Assembly: GCA_002917075.1 (NCBI GenBank)
Contig: NTMA01000085.1
Coordinates: 62,001 to 126,000, forward strand
Direction: 5' to 3'
DNA length: 64,000 nt
Source: Hawksworthiomyces lignivorus
Lineage: Eukaryota > Ascomycota > Sordariomycetes > Ophiostomatales > Ophiostomataceae
In this document: in pieces, positions 21,917 through 33,290 of the stretch
Layout of the letters: each line of letters starts with the position of its first letter
Position numbering within the stretch: position 1 is the stretch's first letter
Translations under genes and position numbers: made by a program
Notes under the pieces: model-generated
Seen by the model: only the letters and a program-made list of their open reading frames with translations
The model's database searches: none
Told to the model about the DNA's origin: nothing

Positions 21917-24900
21917 ATGGGTCAGAGGCAGTCGAAGCTACGAAAACCTGCGGCCAATTTCGTACCGCCAAGAGATTGGGGCGGCGAAGAATTAGGGCGG
22001 CACATGCTGCGGGATAATGCCGTTTTTGGTGATCTAAGTGATTTCCAGCTTCCAGCAGGAGCAGAAGACATTGATGATGAGCCTCCCCCACCGCCAATAT
22101 CAGCGCAGCCGAAGCCGAAGTCTTCGGATCCAATTTCATATGAACTCGGTAGACACTTGGTACGACACTGGATACATTCCGCATCGCCTCCAAGCGCTTT
22201 TACGAAATCCGAGCCTGAAACGCTGGCTATTGCTTCTGCTGGAAGCTCCGCAGAATCAGAGCTGCTCGACTTGAATCGCCCGGAACAAGGAAGTTTTTCA
22301 AGAATACCGATTTCCGACGGCTCCAATTCGGAACTTCCTGAAGATGGCCAGGAACGCAAAATCATGACCAAAGATGTTCGGGAAAACGATGGAATGGTTT
22401 CACCGCCTCGAGTCGCAGCACCGCCTGAAGAAGAGATCAATACGAACAATAACGCCTTCGCAATGTCTCAAGGACCTGTTGTATTTACTCACCACCACAG
22501 AGGCCACGTGATTGCGGAATTGTCTTGTGCTTTGCTGGACACCTTGCGGACCCTCCACGGCTTCCTCGCTGCCAGTGACCAGTCGCAACAACATGCTCTG
22601 CCGTATCTTAGAGCGGCGCTTAAATCATTTATACAGACAGCAAATATTGATCCGCTAGGGAGGCATTATGCAAAATTCGTCGAGATAATTTTTCAATTAC
22701 TTCCTGACGCTGCCGGAGAACTTCAAGCTTCGATTTTAGATATGATACGAGAGTCGGCGAGTCAACGCATATCCGGTACTCGAAAGAGCGGAATTACGCC
22801 CAAGAGTTCGATTGATACCAGTTCTCGACAAAGTGTTGACCTTGAGGAATCAGTCAAAGATAAACCGCACAGCAGGATGGAGTCGACGGAAGCGGATGTA
22901 GCCGATGACGACTCTAATGCTACAGGCAGTCAGTGGAACTCAGTCGATCTGGCGGAGCCCCTAAAATATCTTGTCAAACAACCTGCATTCGTCAAGCTCG
23001 CTACAACAATAAAACAGCTTTTCGAAACATACCACTGCACCAAAATGGACTTGATCCGGGATAGAGTGTCCTACTCGCTTGATCGTCTTCCAGGACAGGA
23101 TTCTAGGTCGTACCGTGGCATATTTTATGTCAACTGGAATGTATTAGACTTTTTATACGCCAACTACGATGCCAAGCACTATCAAGATATTAGAAGAATT
23201 CTCGCTATCACTGGATTAATTGACAATGCGGCACTTTGCTCGGTGAACGAGTACTTTGACCAGTATTGGCCACAGCACAAAGACCTGCTTTTTCTCGCCA
23301 TTGATGATTTCAAAAGGTTGAAAATGAACCCATCGTATGTAGTCACAACTAGATCTGTTACTGTAGATCCTGTGACGAGGCGTATTATCGCAACAGGGAC
23401 TCGTGACTTCATTGTATCAGTTGCTCAACAAATCTCATGGCTCGCTGCAGTTTGCCAAAAGAAGCCGGACAACATAAGCGCAGCTTATGTGAATTTTGTC
23501 CCGGAAAGTGGCCTTAAACCTTCTGAAACTCTTCAGTTCTGCATTGACGTTAGGATGGAGAGCATCGTTGCGGCAGATAGCAGCAGCTGCTGGAACAGCT
23601 TCGTTGGACCAGCGGTCGTGATCAGCGGGTTTCCCATCCCTGCACGCGAGAATGAGGAGCACGGTCTCGAGGTGTCAATTCCTGTTATGGCGGCGCTCTC
23701 TGGGACTCCTCAACTGGTGTCGTTTGGTGGTGGTGTCGTTTTTAAGGGCCGGTGCCATGCACTTGTGCCGACCACTGACACCGGTTCCTCTATCCAGTGG
23801 CACCTGATCGACACGTATCCCAATAAGCTTGAGTGGTCCTGCATAGATAGTGTCTGTGAGACTCGTGTCTTGGGACAACAGATCGACGACGCTTTTTGGT
23901 CTCGCCGGTCGTTCCTTGGATGGTGTCCTCGTGCTTTACAACTTCTTGGTATGCATTTTCGAAAGCTATGATTCTCTTTTTGCGTTATACCGGTGCTAAC
24001 AATGCTCTAAAGGAACGGCCCAATACGAGTATGCGGCAGTGCAGTATTCTAAGGCCGATATATCGCCAAGATGTGAACAAGTCGGCAGGTTGAGCATGGG
24101 GTTCGGTAAATGGCACGCGGTTGAGAGCAACATATCTTTTGGAAAGAAAGATGGATTTCAATGCCAACGACCAGACGACTACGATTCTCTGCTCGATGAC
24201 GCTCGTGGTACGCACATCATTCTGTACGATACGGCCCTCGGTCGTGCATTCCAGACCAATGGCGAAGAACTCATGTTGCATGTCCTTCATCATCGGAGGA
24301 AAAAAGGTGTGGATAGTCAGTATGCTTACCGAGGAATCTTGGGAGATTTGCAATTTTTGGATCCTCACAGGCTTATAAATTCAACTCGTATGACTATGCA
24401 CGAGAACTCTGAGAAGGTTTTTCGATATGGACGGCAGTTTACGAGTCAAGAAATAAAACCAAGCCGTTTCAAGGACGAGGTTAGACTTCTCTGGAGCGTC
24501 ATCGATGGGCTGTGGGCAAATAGCTATGGACAAAGCAGTGCCAAATTCTCCCTGAAACTGAGCCTTCATTCTGGACAGAGTCTTGCAGGCTGGGAGTATA
24601 TGGATATTGTCAACAACACGAGAAGAATGGATCCAAAATCAGTCGATCTGAGGAGGACATGCGGAGGATGGAATCATTACGCCAAAGACATCAGGGCTCT
24701 CGTTCTTTTTGCGGCTGACCTCGGAGACCTCATCAAGCCAGCGATGCCACAAGCGATTTGCTCAGCTTTTGCGTCTCTCCCCAGAGACGAATGCTACCTT
24801 GCCATTCCAGTTACCACTATAGCCGATCTTTTCACACGCCAGGGTTCAAGACACGATCAAAAAAAGCTCACAAGTTCAGGGCTCACTTTACAAAGTCCGA

Positions 24901-25472
24901 AGAAGGCCTTCCAGCCATGCGATCCAGAAGAGCATGATGTCGGTAGCAAAGAGTGCAATTCCCAGCATGTGGTGCGCCTAGTCGAGTCATCGGCATCCGG
25001 GAAGGAGCCGGTCCATATTCCTCTAGAGGAATATCAACATGGTGCTGTCATCATTGGCGGAATCAAAGATGGCTTCTTTTCTGGTGTTTTTCATACCAAA
25101 TCAACAAAGGAGATTTCACAACATCATCAAGGTAGGCGCCAGGAGTCTCGGGCTTCATCCAGGGACCTTCAAAGAACCATGTTGATCTCAGAGCCTGAAC
25201 ATGTTGCGGTTATTTCAAAAAGACAAATTCACACAGAGCAAAGTGCCAAACCGCTCAAACAATTAGGGCACATCGTGGAGACATGCTCATCATTTGAGAC
25301 ATGCATAAGCCCCACAGCGAATCACAGTGATTCTGCCTCAGAGTCTACCATTAGCAGAGGTTTCCAAGGCGCTTTCTTCTGTGCTGAAAATACTGTAGGT
25401 TTGATGCCTATTTCTCCGAATGGGAGTAGCTGTATTCAGCCCCAATACAGCTCTGAGGAAATTGAATTTTGA
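21917..25472 (+). CDS. Large fungal-specific protein of unnamed family, N-myristoylation motif
   Basis: Two exons, 21917-23948 and 24013-25472, joined by a 64-nt intron with donor GTATGC and branch point TGCTAAC; 1163 aa. I know the conserved core from many uncharacterised Pezizomycotina proteins, but it has no name I can give. Core blocks are GPAVVISGFPIPARENEEHG, SIQWHLIDTYP, GWCPRALQLLGTAQYEYA (across the splice), FGKKDGFQ, GTHIILYDTALGRAFQTNG, GWEYMDIVNN and HGAVIIGG. The N-terminus is MGQRQSK, a good N-myristoylation sequence (Gly2, Ser6), which would place it at a membrane. Residues about 20-290 are polar and probably disordered, followed by a helical region with a conserved WNSVDLAEPLKYL segment. 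No catalytic motif or membrane helix is visible. The first and last thirds look diverged from the family. Confidence 0.75.
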
Positions 25473-26029
25473 GTTTGTGTGGCGAATTCTTCTAGAATAC
25501 CACGAGAACAGCCATGGCAACTCTGGTTACGCAGAATATCGTCTAATAATCAAATACCCTACATGCAGGCGCGCAGAGATGAATATGTTCTATATGGCAA
25601 TTTCTGACAGACGAAAAGATCGAGAGGCCAAAAACAAGGCCTGAATATACCCAAAGAGAATTACATAGATACGTAGGAAAAACATTTAAAGCCTCTTTAC
25701 AAAATATGCGCTGCACAGGTATGCCAATCGTTTCTTCAAGCATGATAAAATAATGTACAATCCGTAAGCATTCAGATATAATGCAACATGCTAAAAAGAG
25801 AAGCCCCAAACGCAATACGCTGTTTGTTGATTTCTTTCTCTGCTGCTAACCAAATATTGAGTCTAGAGATACCTGCCGGCGCTCTCTTTCCTATCTTCGT
25901 TTCTGAATTCGGACAGACACTAAGATGCCGCCATATTATAGAATCTTCCCTTCCCCTCTGTGATTGGTGCCCTTCGAGGATACGTAAAAATTATGATTTT
26001 GGCACTGCTTACATCTTACCTAGACTACA
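25473..26029. other. Convergent 3' intergenic region
   Basis: AT-rich stretch between the stop of the 1163-aa gene and the stop of the M81 peptidase gene. No gene or repeat recognised. Confidence 0.55.
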
Positions 26030-27568
26030 TCATGTGTGGTGGAAAGTTGGTCCTAATGGTCCCAGCCTCACCCCATCTCGCAGGTTCTGGAACGGGTGGT
26101 CGGTGAGATCCGCAAGGTGTAATCCAGGCGCCTTCACCAGAAGGACATCCGCAGCCAGAGGCGCAAAATCGGCGCGGAAATGGACGGTGCTCTTCAGTGC
26201 GAGGACGTCGTATTTCCGCGGGTCCAGGCCGAGATGATGAAAATGCATAATGTCGTAGGGCTGCATCCGTGCCGTGGTCACAATGATGTCCACCCCACGG
26301 AGCGAGAGCACAGCTGTTGGTCCCATGCGGATCGTTCGGCCACCGGCAGTGCCGCCGGTGGCGACAAATGTGCCGTCAGAAACTGCCTTCACCTGGAACG
26401 TACCTGACACGGGAACGACGCCGTCCGGACCCTGCCGTCCGCCGAGATCCAATATTAACGACGACCCTACACCGGCTCGGTGTGCCGCAACAGCAGCAGA
26501 CGGATCAATCATCATCGCTAGCGCCGCGTTCTTGATGCCAGCATCCAGCATTGCCGCAAGAAGGTCGGTCGTATCACCGCTGCCACCACCGCCCGGGTTG
26601 TCCTGCGTGTCGGCCAGGATGATGGGCCCTTCGATGCCTTTGCCGCGCAGCTCAGTGATGCGGTGGAGAGCCTCAGTGGGCGAGTAGATGGGCTCGGCGA
26701 AATCGGCTTCGAAAGAGACAAGGCGGGCATGGAGATCTGCGGCAGCCTTGTTGGCCGCTTCTTCGTCGTAGCCCATTGCAAAAGCGCTTGGGCCAGACTC
26801 TGGGAAATCAGAGGCCGGGAATCCGGGGACATATTCGAGGGAAAGCACGCCTTCCGGCCGCGGCTCTACAAGCTTGACCAGCGTGCCCGACGGGTGGCGG
26901 TCGGTGTTTTCAAACGGCAGCGGTATCAGAAAAGGCCCGCGCACGATCGTGCGAAACGGGGGCCGGCCGCGCTTCCGAATCTCCCGCAGCATCCCTGCCA
27001 CGCGTGCCCCTGCGTCGTGGCGGTCCACGTGGGGATACGTGCGGTAGGCAGAGAGGGCATCGAGCGAGCGGAGCATGCGCTCGGTCAGGTTGCCGTGGTA
27101 GTCCATAGAGGCGACAACCGGGATGTCTGTGCCGACTACAGCGCGGACCCGGTCCAGCAGCTCCCCCTCCGCGTCGTCGTGGCTCACCGTCATCATCGAC
27201 CCGTGCAGGTCGAGGTAGACCGCGTCCAGCGGTCCCGCGGCCTTGAGCCCGTCGATCATCCGGACGGCGAACCACTCAAAGGCCTCGTCGGCGACCGGCG
27301 CGCCCGCGCCGCCCTGGCCCCAGGCAAGGGGGATCAGCTCGGCCTCGCCCTGCATCGCCCGAATGAAGCCAGATGCGCCAAAGTTCAGCGGGGCGAGCGT
27401 CGGTACCAGTGCCTCGCCTGTCACGGCCGCCGGAAACTCGCCACCGGCCAGAAACTTTGCGAGCGGCGTGACCCCTTCGGCAAAGCTGTTGGTCTCATGC
27501 CCGATTCCGCCGATGGCAATGCGCATCTTCGGCGCCCCGCCGGGGCTGCATGGAGGAGCTGGAGCCAT
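26030..27568 (-). CDS. M81 family metallopeptidase (MlrC/microcystinase C-like)
   Basis: Intronless, 512 aa. Family hallmarks in order: MRIAIGGIGHETNSF at the N-terminus; AVYLDLHGSMM with the D-x-H pair; SMDYHGNLTERM with a further His; DNPGGGGSGDTTDLL in the C-terminal (DUF1485-type) half; and HFHHLGLDPRKYDVLALKS near the end. These His/Asp/Glu residues correspond to the zinc site of MlrC-type enzymes, which in bacteria hydrolyse the linear peptide left by microcystin breakdown; other substrates of the family are largely unknown. Bacterial homologues begin at the second Met (27526), so the first 14 residues, Pro/Gly-rich, are an addition or the second Met is the true start. The gene is visibly GC-rich beside AT-rich flanks and lacks introns. 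This suggests transfer from bacteria. Confidence 0.9.
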   Translation of the reverse strand: MAPAPPCSPGGAPKMRIAIGGIGHETNSFAEGVTPLAKFLAGGEFPAAVTGEALVPTLAPLNFGASGFIRAMQGEAELIPLAWGQGGAGAPVADEAFEWFAVRMIDGLKAAGPLDAVYLDLHGSMMTVSHDDAEGELLDRVRAVVGTDIPVVASMDYHGNLTERMLRSLDALSAYRTYPHVDRHDAGARVAGMLREIRKRGRPPFRTIVRGPFLIPLPFENTDRHPSGTLVKLVEPRPEGVLSLEYVPGFPASDFPESGPSAFAMGYDEEAANKAAADLHARLVSFEADFAEPIYSPTEALHRITELRGKGIEGPIILADTQDNPGGGGSGDTTDLLAAMLDAGIKNAALAMMIDPSAAVAAHRAGVGSSLILDLGGRQGPDGVVPVSGTFQVKAVSDGTFVATGGTAGGRTIRMGPTAVLSLRGVDIIVTTARMQPYDIMHFHHLGLDPRKYDVLALKSTVHFRADFAPLAADVLLVKAPGLHLADLTDHPFQNLRDGVRLGPLGPTFHHT

Positions 27569-29697
27569 AGGCCAGAGCTGGTAATACCCTGGGCAGTAAC
27601 AAATTTAGAACACTATGAGCCGACAATACGAAATGGCCTCTTGCGCGATATCTTCGCTTATGACGTTGCCTGTGTGTAGAAGGCAGAAACTAAAGCTGGG
27701 TCTTATACCAAACACATTCCCAGTCCCGGCACCGGGTGATAAGATACAGGCTAGTCAGCTTGAAAACAAGTAGCACTAGCTTCTGGTCACCAAGGAAGAT
27801 ACACACGGTACCTGGTTGCATTAGTGATATCCGCTCCATCTTAGGCGCATTGCTTGGCGGTCGGATTTACCCCGACGTGGGAATCATTTCTGGGGTGTCG
27901 GACAGACCCCGACATGGTAGGCGATCTATTGCATCTCGTGAGGCACATTGTCTTATCGCGTGCTTCTGGCTAAAATTTACAAGCAGCAAAAGCGTGTCCG
28001 ATAGAGACATGGTATTAAGCAGAAGTTAAAACAACTCAAAGCCATCCACAAAGACAAAGTAAATTACCAAGGACCTGTTCTTATCCAAGATCGACAAGTC
28101 TGCAGCCGCATCGATCAGACAACCTACAGGCTGAGGCACAGGCTGAGGGGTATCAGGCATGATACAAATAGACAAACACTACCTAACATTCTATATATTA
28201 ATAGAAGACCCTCTACCGCTGCCAAAAAGTCTACCGATTATTGTCTGATGGTTTATAGTACAGTAGGTAGAGCGTAACGTTTCCTCTTAAGTCCCTCCTC
28301 GCACCACACTATAGGAGCCGTGACAGAGCTCACCAACTCCCAGTATATAGGGACGTGAAGTAGAAGCTCACCTCAGTTATTCAAGAGGTTGGTGCCAAAT
28401 TAGGTTCCATCTGTAGCCCTAGAGATGTCAAAATCTGATCCGTGATCGCCTGCTGCATCGATTCTGCGGCTTGATGCAGAGTATTTCGGCTTATAGACGT
28501 TGGATTGAAAACATTGGCATAGTGCTGCAGGAAAGTTCTCATCGCTGCTTCGCGTCTCGTATAGATAGCCCAGTGAAGAGGTCTGGTCCAGAAAGGCGTC
28601 GCCCTGTTCAAGACGTTACGAGTATGTGCAAATGCAAAGATTTGATTGCGCAACTCCTATGCCTTCTAGAGATAGAAATCGGATTCTCTCTACATATAAA
28701 TCCTCAACCTTCTTTCGTCGTATGAATTCTAAACACGTCAATGTCGACGACCAGCTTCTCGCCTTCAATCGCATGGTTCTATCTTAGTGGCTACAGCAGA
28801 GAAGGCTTTTGTCTTTGATATCTAACGGCTGTAATAAGTGTAACAACGTCAATACTATTCTTTATAAAGGTCAAATTGGAGAATATTCACGTCACCAAAC
28901 GGTTGATTGATCTTTTAGTGAGTTGAAAATAACGAAAAAGCGAATGCAAACCTCAGGCGGGGAGCATTCTTGACTCCTAAGCGTCTCCACCATGTTGATT
29001 CAATACGTACTCCTGTTTTTGCTTTTTTGTAATGAGTGTTTTAAGGAACATATTCTTAACCAAACACAAGCTCTAAAATAATAACTAAAGTTTTATTGTA
29101 ATTGAATGAAAGCCCCTTTCTAGGCATGCATTCTCATTACAATGCAAAAGTACTCCAGCTATACTGATTCTGTTCATTATTTTCGCAAGCTTGCATTTTT
29201 CAGTGAGATCCTTTCTAAAAATTATTTGGAGAAATCGACTAGTTACATTCAAACGGAAGTATGATGAAAGGCGGAAGCTTTCCTTCTGCAATGCAGAAGC
29301 ACTGTTGGATTGTATTGTTGAATCATTATCTCAAATTTCACATTCCAATCTTGCCCCCAAGTCAACCCTCGCTAATCTGTTAATCTGAACTTGTATATCT
29401 CTAATAAAAGTTTTGATGAGCCAATTATAAACAATCGAAACTATCTATTAGACTATGCGCTCATCATGAAGGACTTCTGTGGAGATTAAAGCAAGGCCTC
29501 CTTTGTGTAGAAAACAAACTAAAGTGCAGTCGCACACGTTCCCACCGCGATATAGCATGCACAATAACAGAACAACAGAGTTCCGTTGTATAAATGCCCT
29601 CTTTCACCCTATTTACTAATGTCTCGTTCGTGTTCCTCTGTAAAATAGATTGTATCACGGCTGGTCGGTTATAGAGTGCCTATGCCGAGTCGTCACA
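27569..29697. other. AT-rich region with gene relics
   Basis: 2.1 kb between the M81 gene and the CAP gene. Apart from an ankyrin-like relic near 28.4-28.65 kb, I see no coding sequence. The rest, especially 28.7-29.65 kb, is AT-rich and looks decayed. Confidence 0.5.
28381..28653 (-). pseudogene. Ankyrin-repeat fragment
   Basis: A 90-codon open stretch encoding one recognisable ankyrin unit, RPLHWAIYTRREAAMRTFLQ followed by HYANVF, then NTLHQAAES, the start of a second. The surroundings are AT-rich and no longer open, so this is probably the remnant of a larger ankyrin-repeat gene. No start, splice sites or partner domain can be supported. Confidence 0.35.
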
Positions 29698-31705
29698 ATG
29701 CTTCCCTTTCAATTGGCTTACCTCCTTCTTGGCCTATATGTCCAAGAAGCGAGATCTGCTAGATATGAAAGGCGTGATCTAGAAGTATTCTTGAGTTCAA
29801 TGATTATCTCTGGTCAGGTGTGTTCGGTATACCTTACCACGATCCCCAGCACGACTGTAATTTATTCGACAGTCACCGTGCCTGTGGAAAGCATCAGTGA
29901 TCGTCCGTCTATCCCTCCCATCTCACGTTCTCGAAAAATACAAGGTCCTGAAAGGCTAATACAGTGGTTACTACAGAGACATCGACAACCAAAAGTCTGA
30001 CATCAAAGAAGACATCTGAGCTTTCGACAACAGGAACGACTTCCGCTGGAAGCTCATTGCGATCTATCAGCCCAACAACCTCAAGCGGCTTCACAGCCTC
30101 AAGTGTTTCATTAACGCCAAGCAGCGAGATATCTTCTGGAACCTCTGCTATTCCAAGTAGCTTGATATCCTCTGGGAGCTCTAGTCTGCTAAGCAACTCT
30201 ATCTCGAGCAGTTTAATATTTTCAAGCGGCTCAAGTGCACCGAGCAGCTCGAGCAGTTTAAGCGCACTGAGTAGCAAAAATGCTTTTAGCACTCCAAGCA
30301 GTTCGACCAACCCAGCCAGCCCAAGCAGCTCAGCCAGTCCAGGCAGCTCAGTCAACCCAAGCAGCTCAGCCAGTCCAAGCAGCTCATCAAGTAGCTCTTC
30401 AAACAGTCCAATTACCTTGAGCAACTCAGCACTCTCAAGCAGCCTAGCACCCTCGAGCAGTTCAGTATCTTCAGGTAGCCCAACACCCTCGAGTAGTTCT
30501 TTGAGCAGTTCAGTATTCTCAAGCAGCTCAGTGCCCTCAAGTAGTTCGGTATCGTCGAGCAGTTCAGTATCCTCGAGTAGCTCAACACCCTCAAGCAGCT
30601 CTTCAAGCAGCTCTTCGAGCAGTTCAGTATCCTCGAGTAGTCCAACACCCTCAAGCAGTTCTTCAAGTAGTTCAGCATCCTCGGGCAGTTCAGCATCTTC
30701 GAGCGGCTCAACATCTTCGAGCAGCTCGACATCCTCGAGCAGCTCGACATCCTTGAGCAGCTCAGCATCTTCGAGCAGCTCGACATCCTCTAGCAGCTCA
30801 TCATCTTCGAGCAGCTCAGCTTCCTCCAGCAGTTCAGCATCTTCGAGCAACTCGGCATTCTCCAACAGTTCAGCATCTTCGAGCAGCTCAGCTTCTTCCA
30901 GCAGTTCATCATCTTCGACCAGCTCAGCTTCTTCCAGCAGTTCAGCGTCCTCGAGTAGCCCAACGCCCTCAAGTAGCTCTTCAAGCAGTTCGGTGTCTTC
31001 GAGCAGCTCGGTGTCTTCAAGTAGCCCAGCACCCTCGAGCACTACCAGCTCCCAGCTCGCAACGGAGACCTGGGCGCTTACACCAGCTCCGGCTGATTTT
31101 GCCTCTGTCGCGGTGGACCAACACAATATTCACCGGGCTAACCACTCCGCACCTCCTGTTACCTGGAACGCTGATCTTGCCAGTTATGCTGCGGACGTGG
31201 CCTACACTTGCGTGTTCGCCCACAACATGTGAGCTTTTCTTCTCCTCCGTCCTCCTTACACCCCCTCTTTTGATTTGCGCAGCGAACTAACACATCCGAT
31301 GCCCTCAGCACACCCGGCGCCTCGACGGGCCCGTACGGCCAGAACATTGCTGCTTTTGGCACAACGGGTGACGTGGCGAGCCTCGGCGCCGACTTGATGA
31401 TCGCCTGGGCTATCACGGACGAGTGGTACAACAGCGAGGAGCCGAATTTCCCAGCCGCCGACTACGGCGAGGCGACGCCCGACACGAGCAACTTCGGGTC
31501 GTGGGGCCACTTCTCCCAGGTCGTCTGGGTCGCGTCGACCCAGATCGGCTGCGCCGCGCAGCTCTGTCCGCCCGGCACCATCGCTCCCACCATAGAGACC
31601 TGGTTCATGGTCTGCGATTACCGGTCCCCGGGAAATGTCGGCGGCCAGTATGGAGCGAATGTTTTGCCTCCTCTGGGTAATCCCACCGTCACCATCGACA
31701 TTTAA
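29698..31705 (+). CDS. Secreted CAP-superfamily (PR-1/Pry-like) protein with long Ser-rich stalk
   Basis: Three exons: 29698-29902, about 29977-31228 and 31309-31705; 617 aa. The second intron (GTGAGC...CTCAG) is clear and joins CVFAHN to ITPGAS. The first (GTCCGT donor, CTAAT branch, CTACAG acceptor) is less certain. A signal peptide (MLPFQLAYLLLGLYV) is followed by a Thr-rich piece, then about 340 residues that are mostly Ser with Ala, Thr, Pro and Val, surely O-glycosylated. The CAP domain is at the C-terminus: HNIHRANHSAPPVTWN, GHFSQVVW (CAP1) and MVCDYRSPGNVGGQY (CAP2). One tetrad position carries Gln in YGQNI rather than Glu, which is common in filamentous fungi. Fungal Pry proteins bind sterols and fatty acids; binding here is inference. 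Confidence 0.85.
30120..31045 (+). repeat. Ser-codon low-complexity tract in the CAP gene
   Basis: Irregular tandem array of AGC/TCA/TCG serine codons with interspersed Ala, Pro, Thr and Val codons. Units of about 24-39 bp recur imperfectly (for example TTCGAGCAGCTCAGC-like units). The tract also opens a long Leu/Glu/Asp-rich frame on the other strand, which is an artefact. Confidence 0.85.
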
Positions 31706-31997
31706 AAGCTGATAAGTGATGTTATCGATGTCAATTTCTTATATTTGAGTTTTGGAAGGTCTGCGTGTAAATTGAGCATATGATTACAGTATGATTATTT
31801 AAGAATGGTTATGTCTTTTCTTTGTCATGTATTTTAAGCAGTTTGTTTAATCTGGAGCGGTGAAGCGACAGGCCTGATCTATGCCAGTCAAAGCCATGAT
31901 CGCTTCCGGCGAGGGCTCGTCTCCAAGGGACAACTTATTTTGTATGCTAAAATGGAAGCGTGAGGAGTGGGGACGTTCTTGTCGTATATCTATGTAT

Positions 31998-32430
31998 TGA
32001 GAGCGAGACGGGCTGACCCCTCCACTCTACCTAACCACCAAGACCACCACAACTCAATCAGAACCACTCCGAGCAGTCTCTACGAGACTGATCGGAGTGC
32101 TTCTTAGCCTTCCTGCATCACAGAGGGCTTGTGAATGCCTCCCTTGCTGCGTAGTTAGCTGAGTTATGTGAAGAGACTGTAGTGGCCTCGAGGTCGGGTG
32201 GGCCTCTCGCCTACGGCTATAGCCTACGGCTAGAGGCCACTTTTGGATCTCAACCAATTCGCAACCAAATGACTTCGTTCTTATTCCCACGAGCAGCCTC
32301 TACTCTGATCGGAAGCTTAATCTGCTCAGAAGGTGTGAATTTAGGTGCCTACCTATTCTATCTCGTGAAAGGAGCAAAAAGTCTGCCTCCCCTTTTGTGT
32401 GCTCTAGGGCGGTGAAAGACGGCAGAATAG
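31998..32430. repeat. Diverged direct repeat, copy A
   Basis: Related to copy B at 32931-33290 in the same orientation. Shared blocks at matching ends include GAGAGCGAG...CTGAC followed by CCACCAAGACCA near the left end, CTCAACCAA/CAACCAAATG in the middle, and AAGTCTGCC...GTGAA-GACGG near the right end. Copy A carries extra internal sequence. It is probably a small mobile-element relic; no target duplication or terminal repeat is clear. Confidence 0.5.
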
Positions 32431-32930
32431 CTCTAGAGAGCAAAATCCTCGACACTTCTCCATACCGCGCAGGGGGTCCCTTCAGGTACGACTCAGTATC
32501 CTGCAAAAAATGCATTTGCTAATGTGGACAACCATTGCAATGCCATACACACATAGCGCCCATACGGTGGCTAGCTGAAACACTGCCATGCTGCCATTAC
32601 AGCGTCACAATTCCGCTAGGGGTTATTTCCTCCAACTTTTATCTTACAATCACTCGAATCATTTCCTCCGGGTTTCCTCTCCTCATCCTCAGGGAGGGCG
32701 TAGCGGCTGTGCCCGTCAAGACAATTGGGACAAACTCGCTTACTGTCTCACCCTCGGCGGGCGTGGTGGTCGCGGCGGGTGGAGAGGCAGCGCCTTTGGC
32801 CTTGGTGGTTGCTGCCTGTGCTTTTTTCATGAAGGCATTAGCTAGTCGTATTTTCTCGTATGAATCCATAATTTTGCTCACCGTGGCTAGCCATTCCCGC
32901 CACGACATACCCAACCCAGGAATTGATATT

Positions 32931-33290
32931 GAGAGCGAGGCGAACTGACTCCTCGACTCATCCCAGCCACCAAGACCATCACACCGTAGTACAAAGGAGC
33001 TCAAAACCATAGTTTCCGTGGAGGCCACCTTCCTTCGTCTGTAAGTACGGTGGCTCTGAGGCTAGACCGGTACAAAGGCTGCCCAGACGCCTGTGGGCCA
33101 TCTTCGCGAAAACTCAACCAAATGGTTTCGTATTGGACTCCACGTGTAGGGGTCCGTCTAACCAGAAGCAATATCACTTTAGTTATATGCGTGAAGGTGC
33201 ATGTCTGCCTCTATCTAATAAGAGGGGTGAGAAGTCTGCCCCTTTCCATTCTATATGTTCTTGGGCCGTGAAGGACGGTAGAAAGAGAAA
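32931..33290. repeat. Diverged direct repeat, copy B
   Basis: Partner of copy A about 0.9 kb upstream, same orientation. Many differences are C/T and G/A changes, as RIP would leave. See copy A for the matching blocks. Confidence 0.5.

Noticed and set aside
26663..27679. 338-codon plus frame antisense to the M81 gene
   Set aside because: GC-driven shadow; the minus strand carries all family motifs.
29909..31126. 405-codon minus-strand frame rich in Leu, Glu and Asp repeats
   Set aside because: It is the exact antisense of the Ser-rich stalk of the CAP gene; Ser codons read backwards give Leu/Glu/Asp. It has no start context, domain or splice logic of its own.
32639..33028. 129-codon minus frame
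   Set aside because: Overlaps the diverged repeat copy B; it could be part of an element-encoded protein, but neither a start nor a family can be supported, so it is not listed as a gene.
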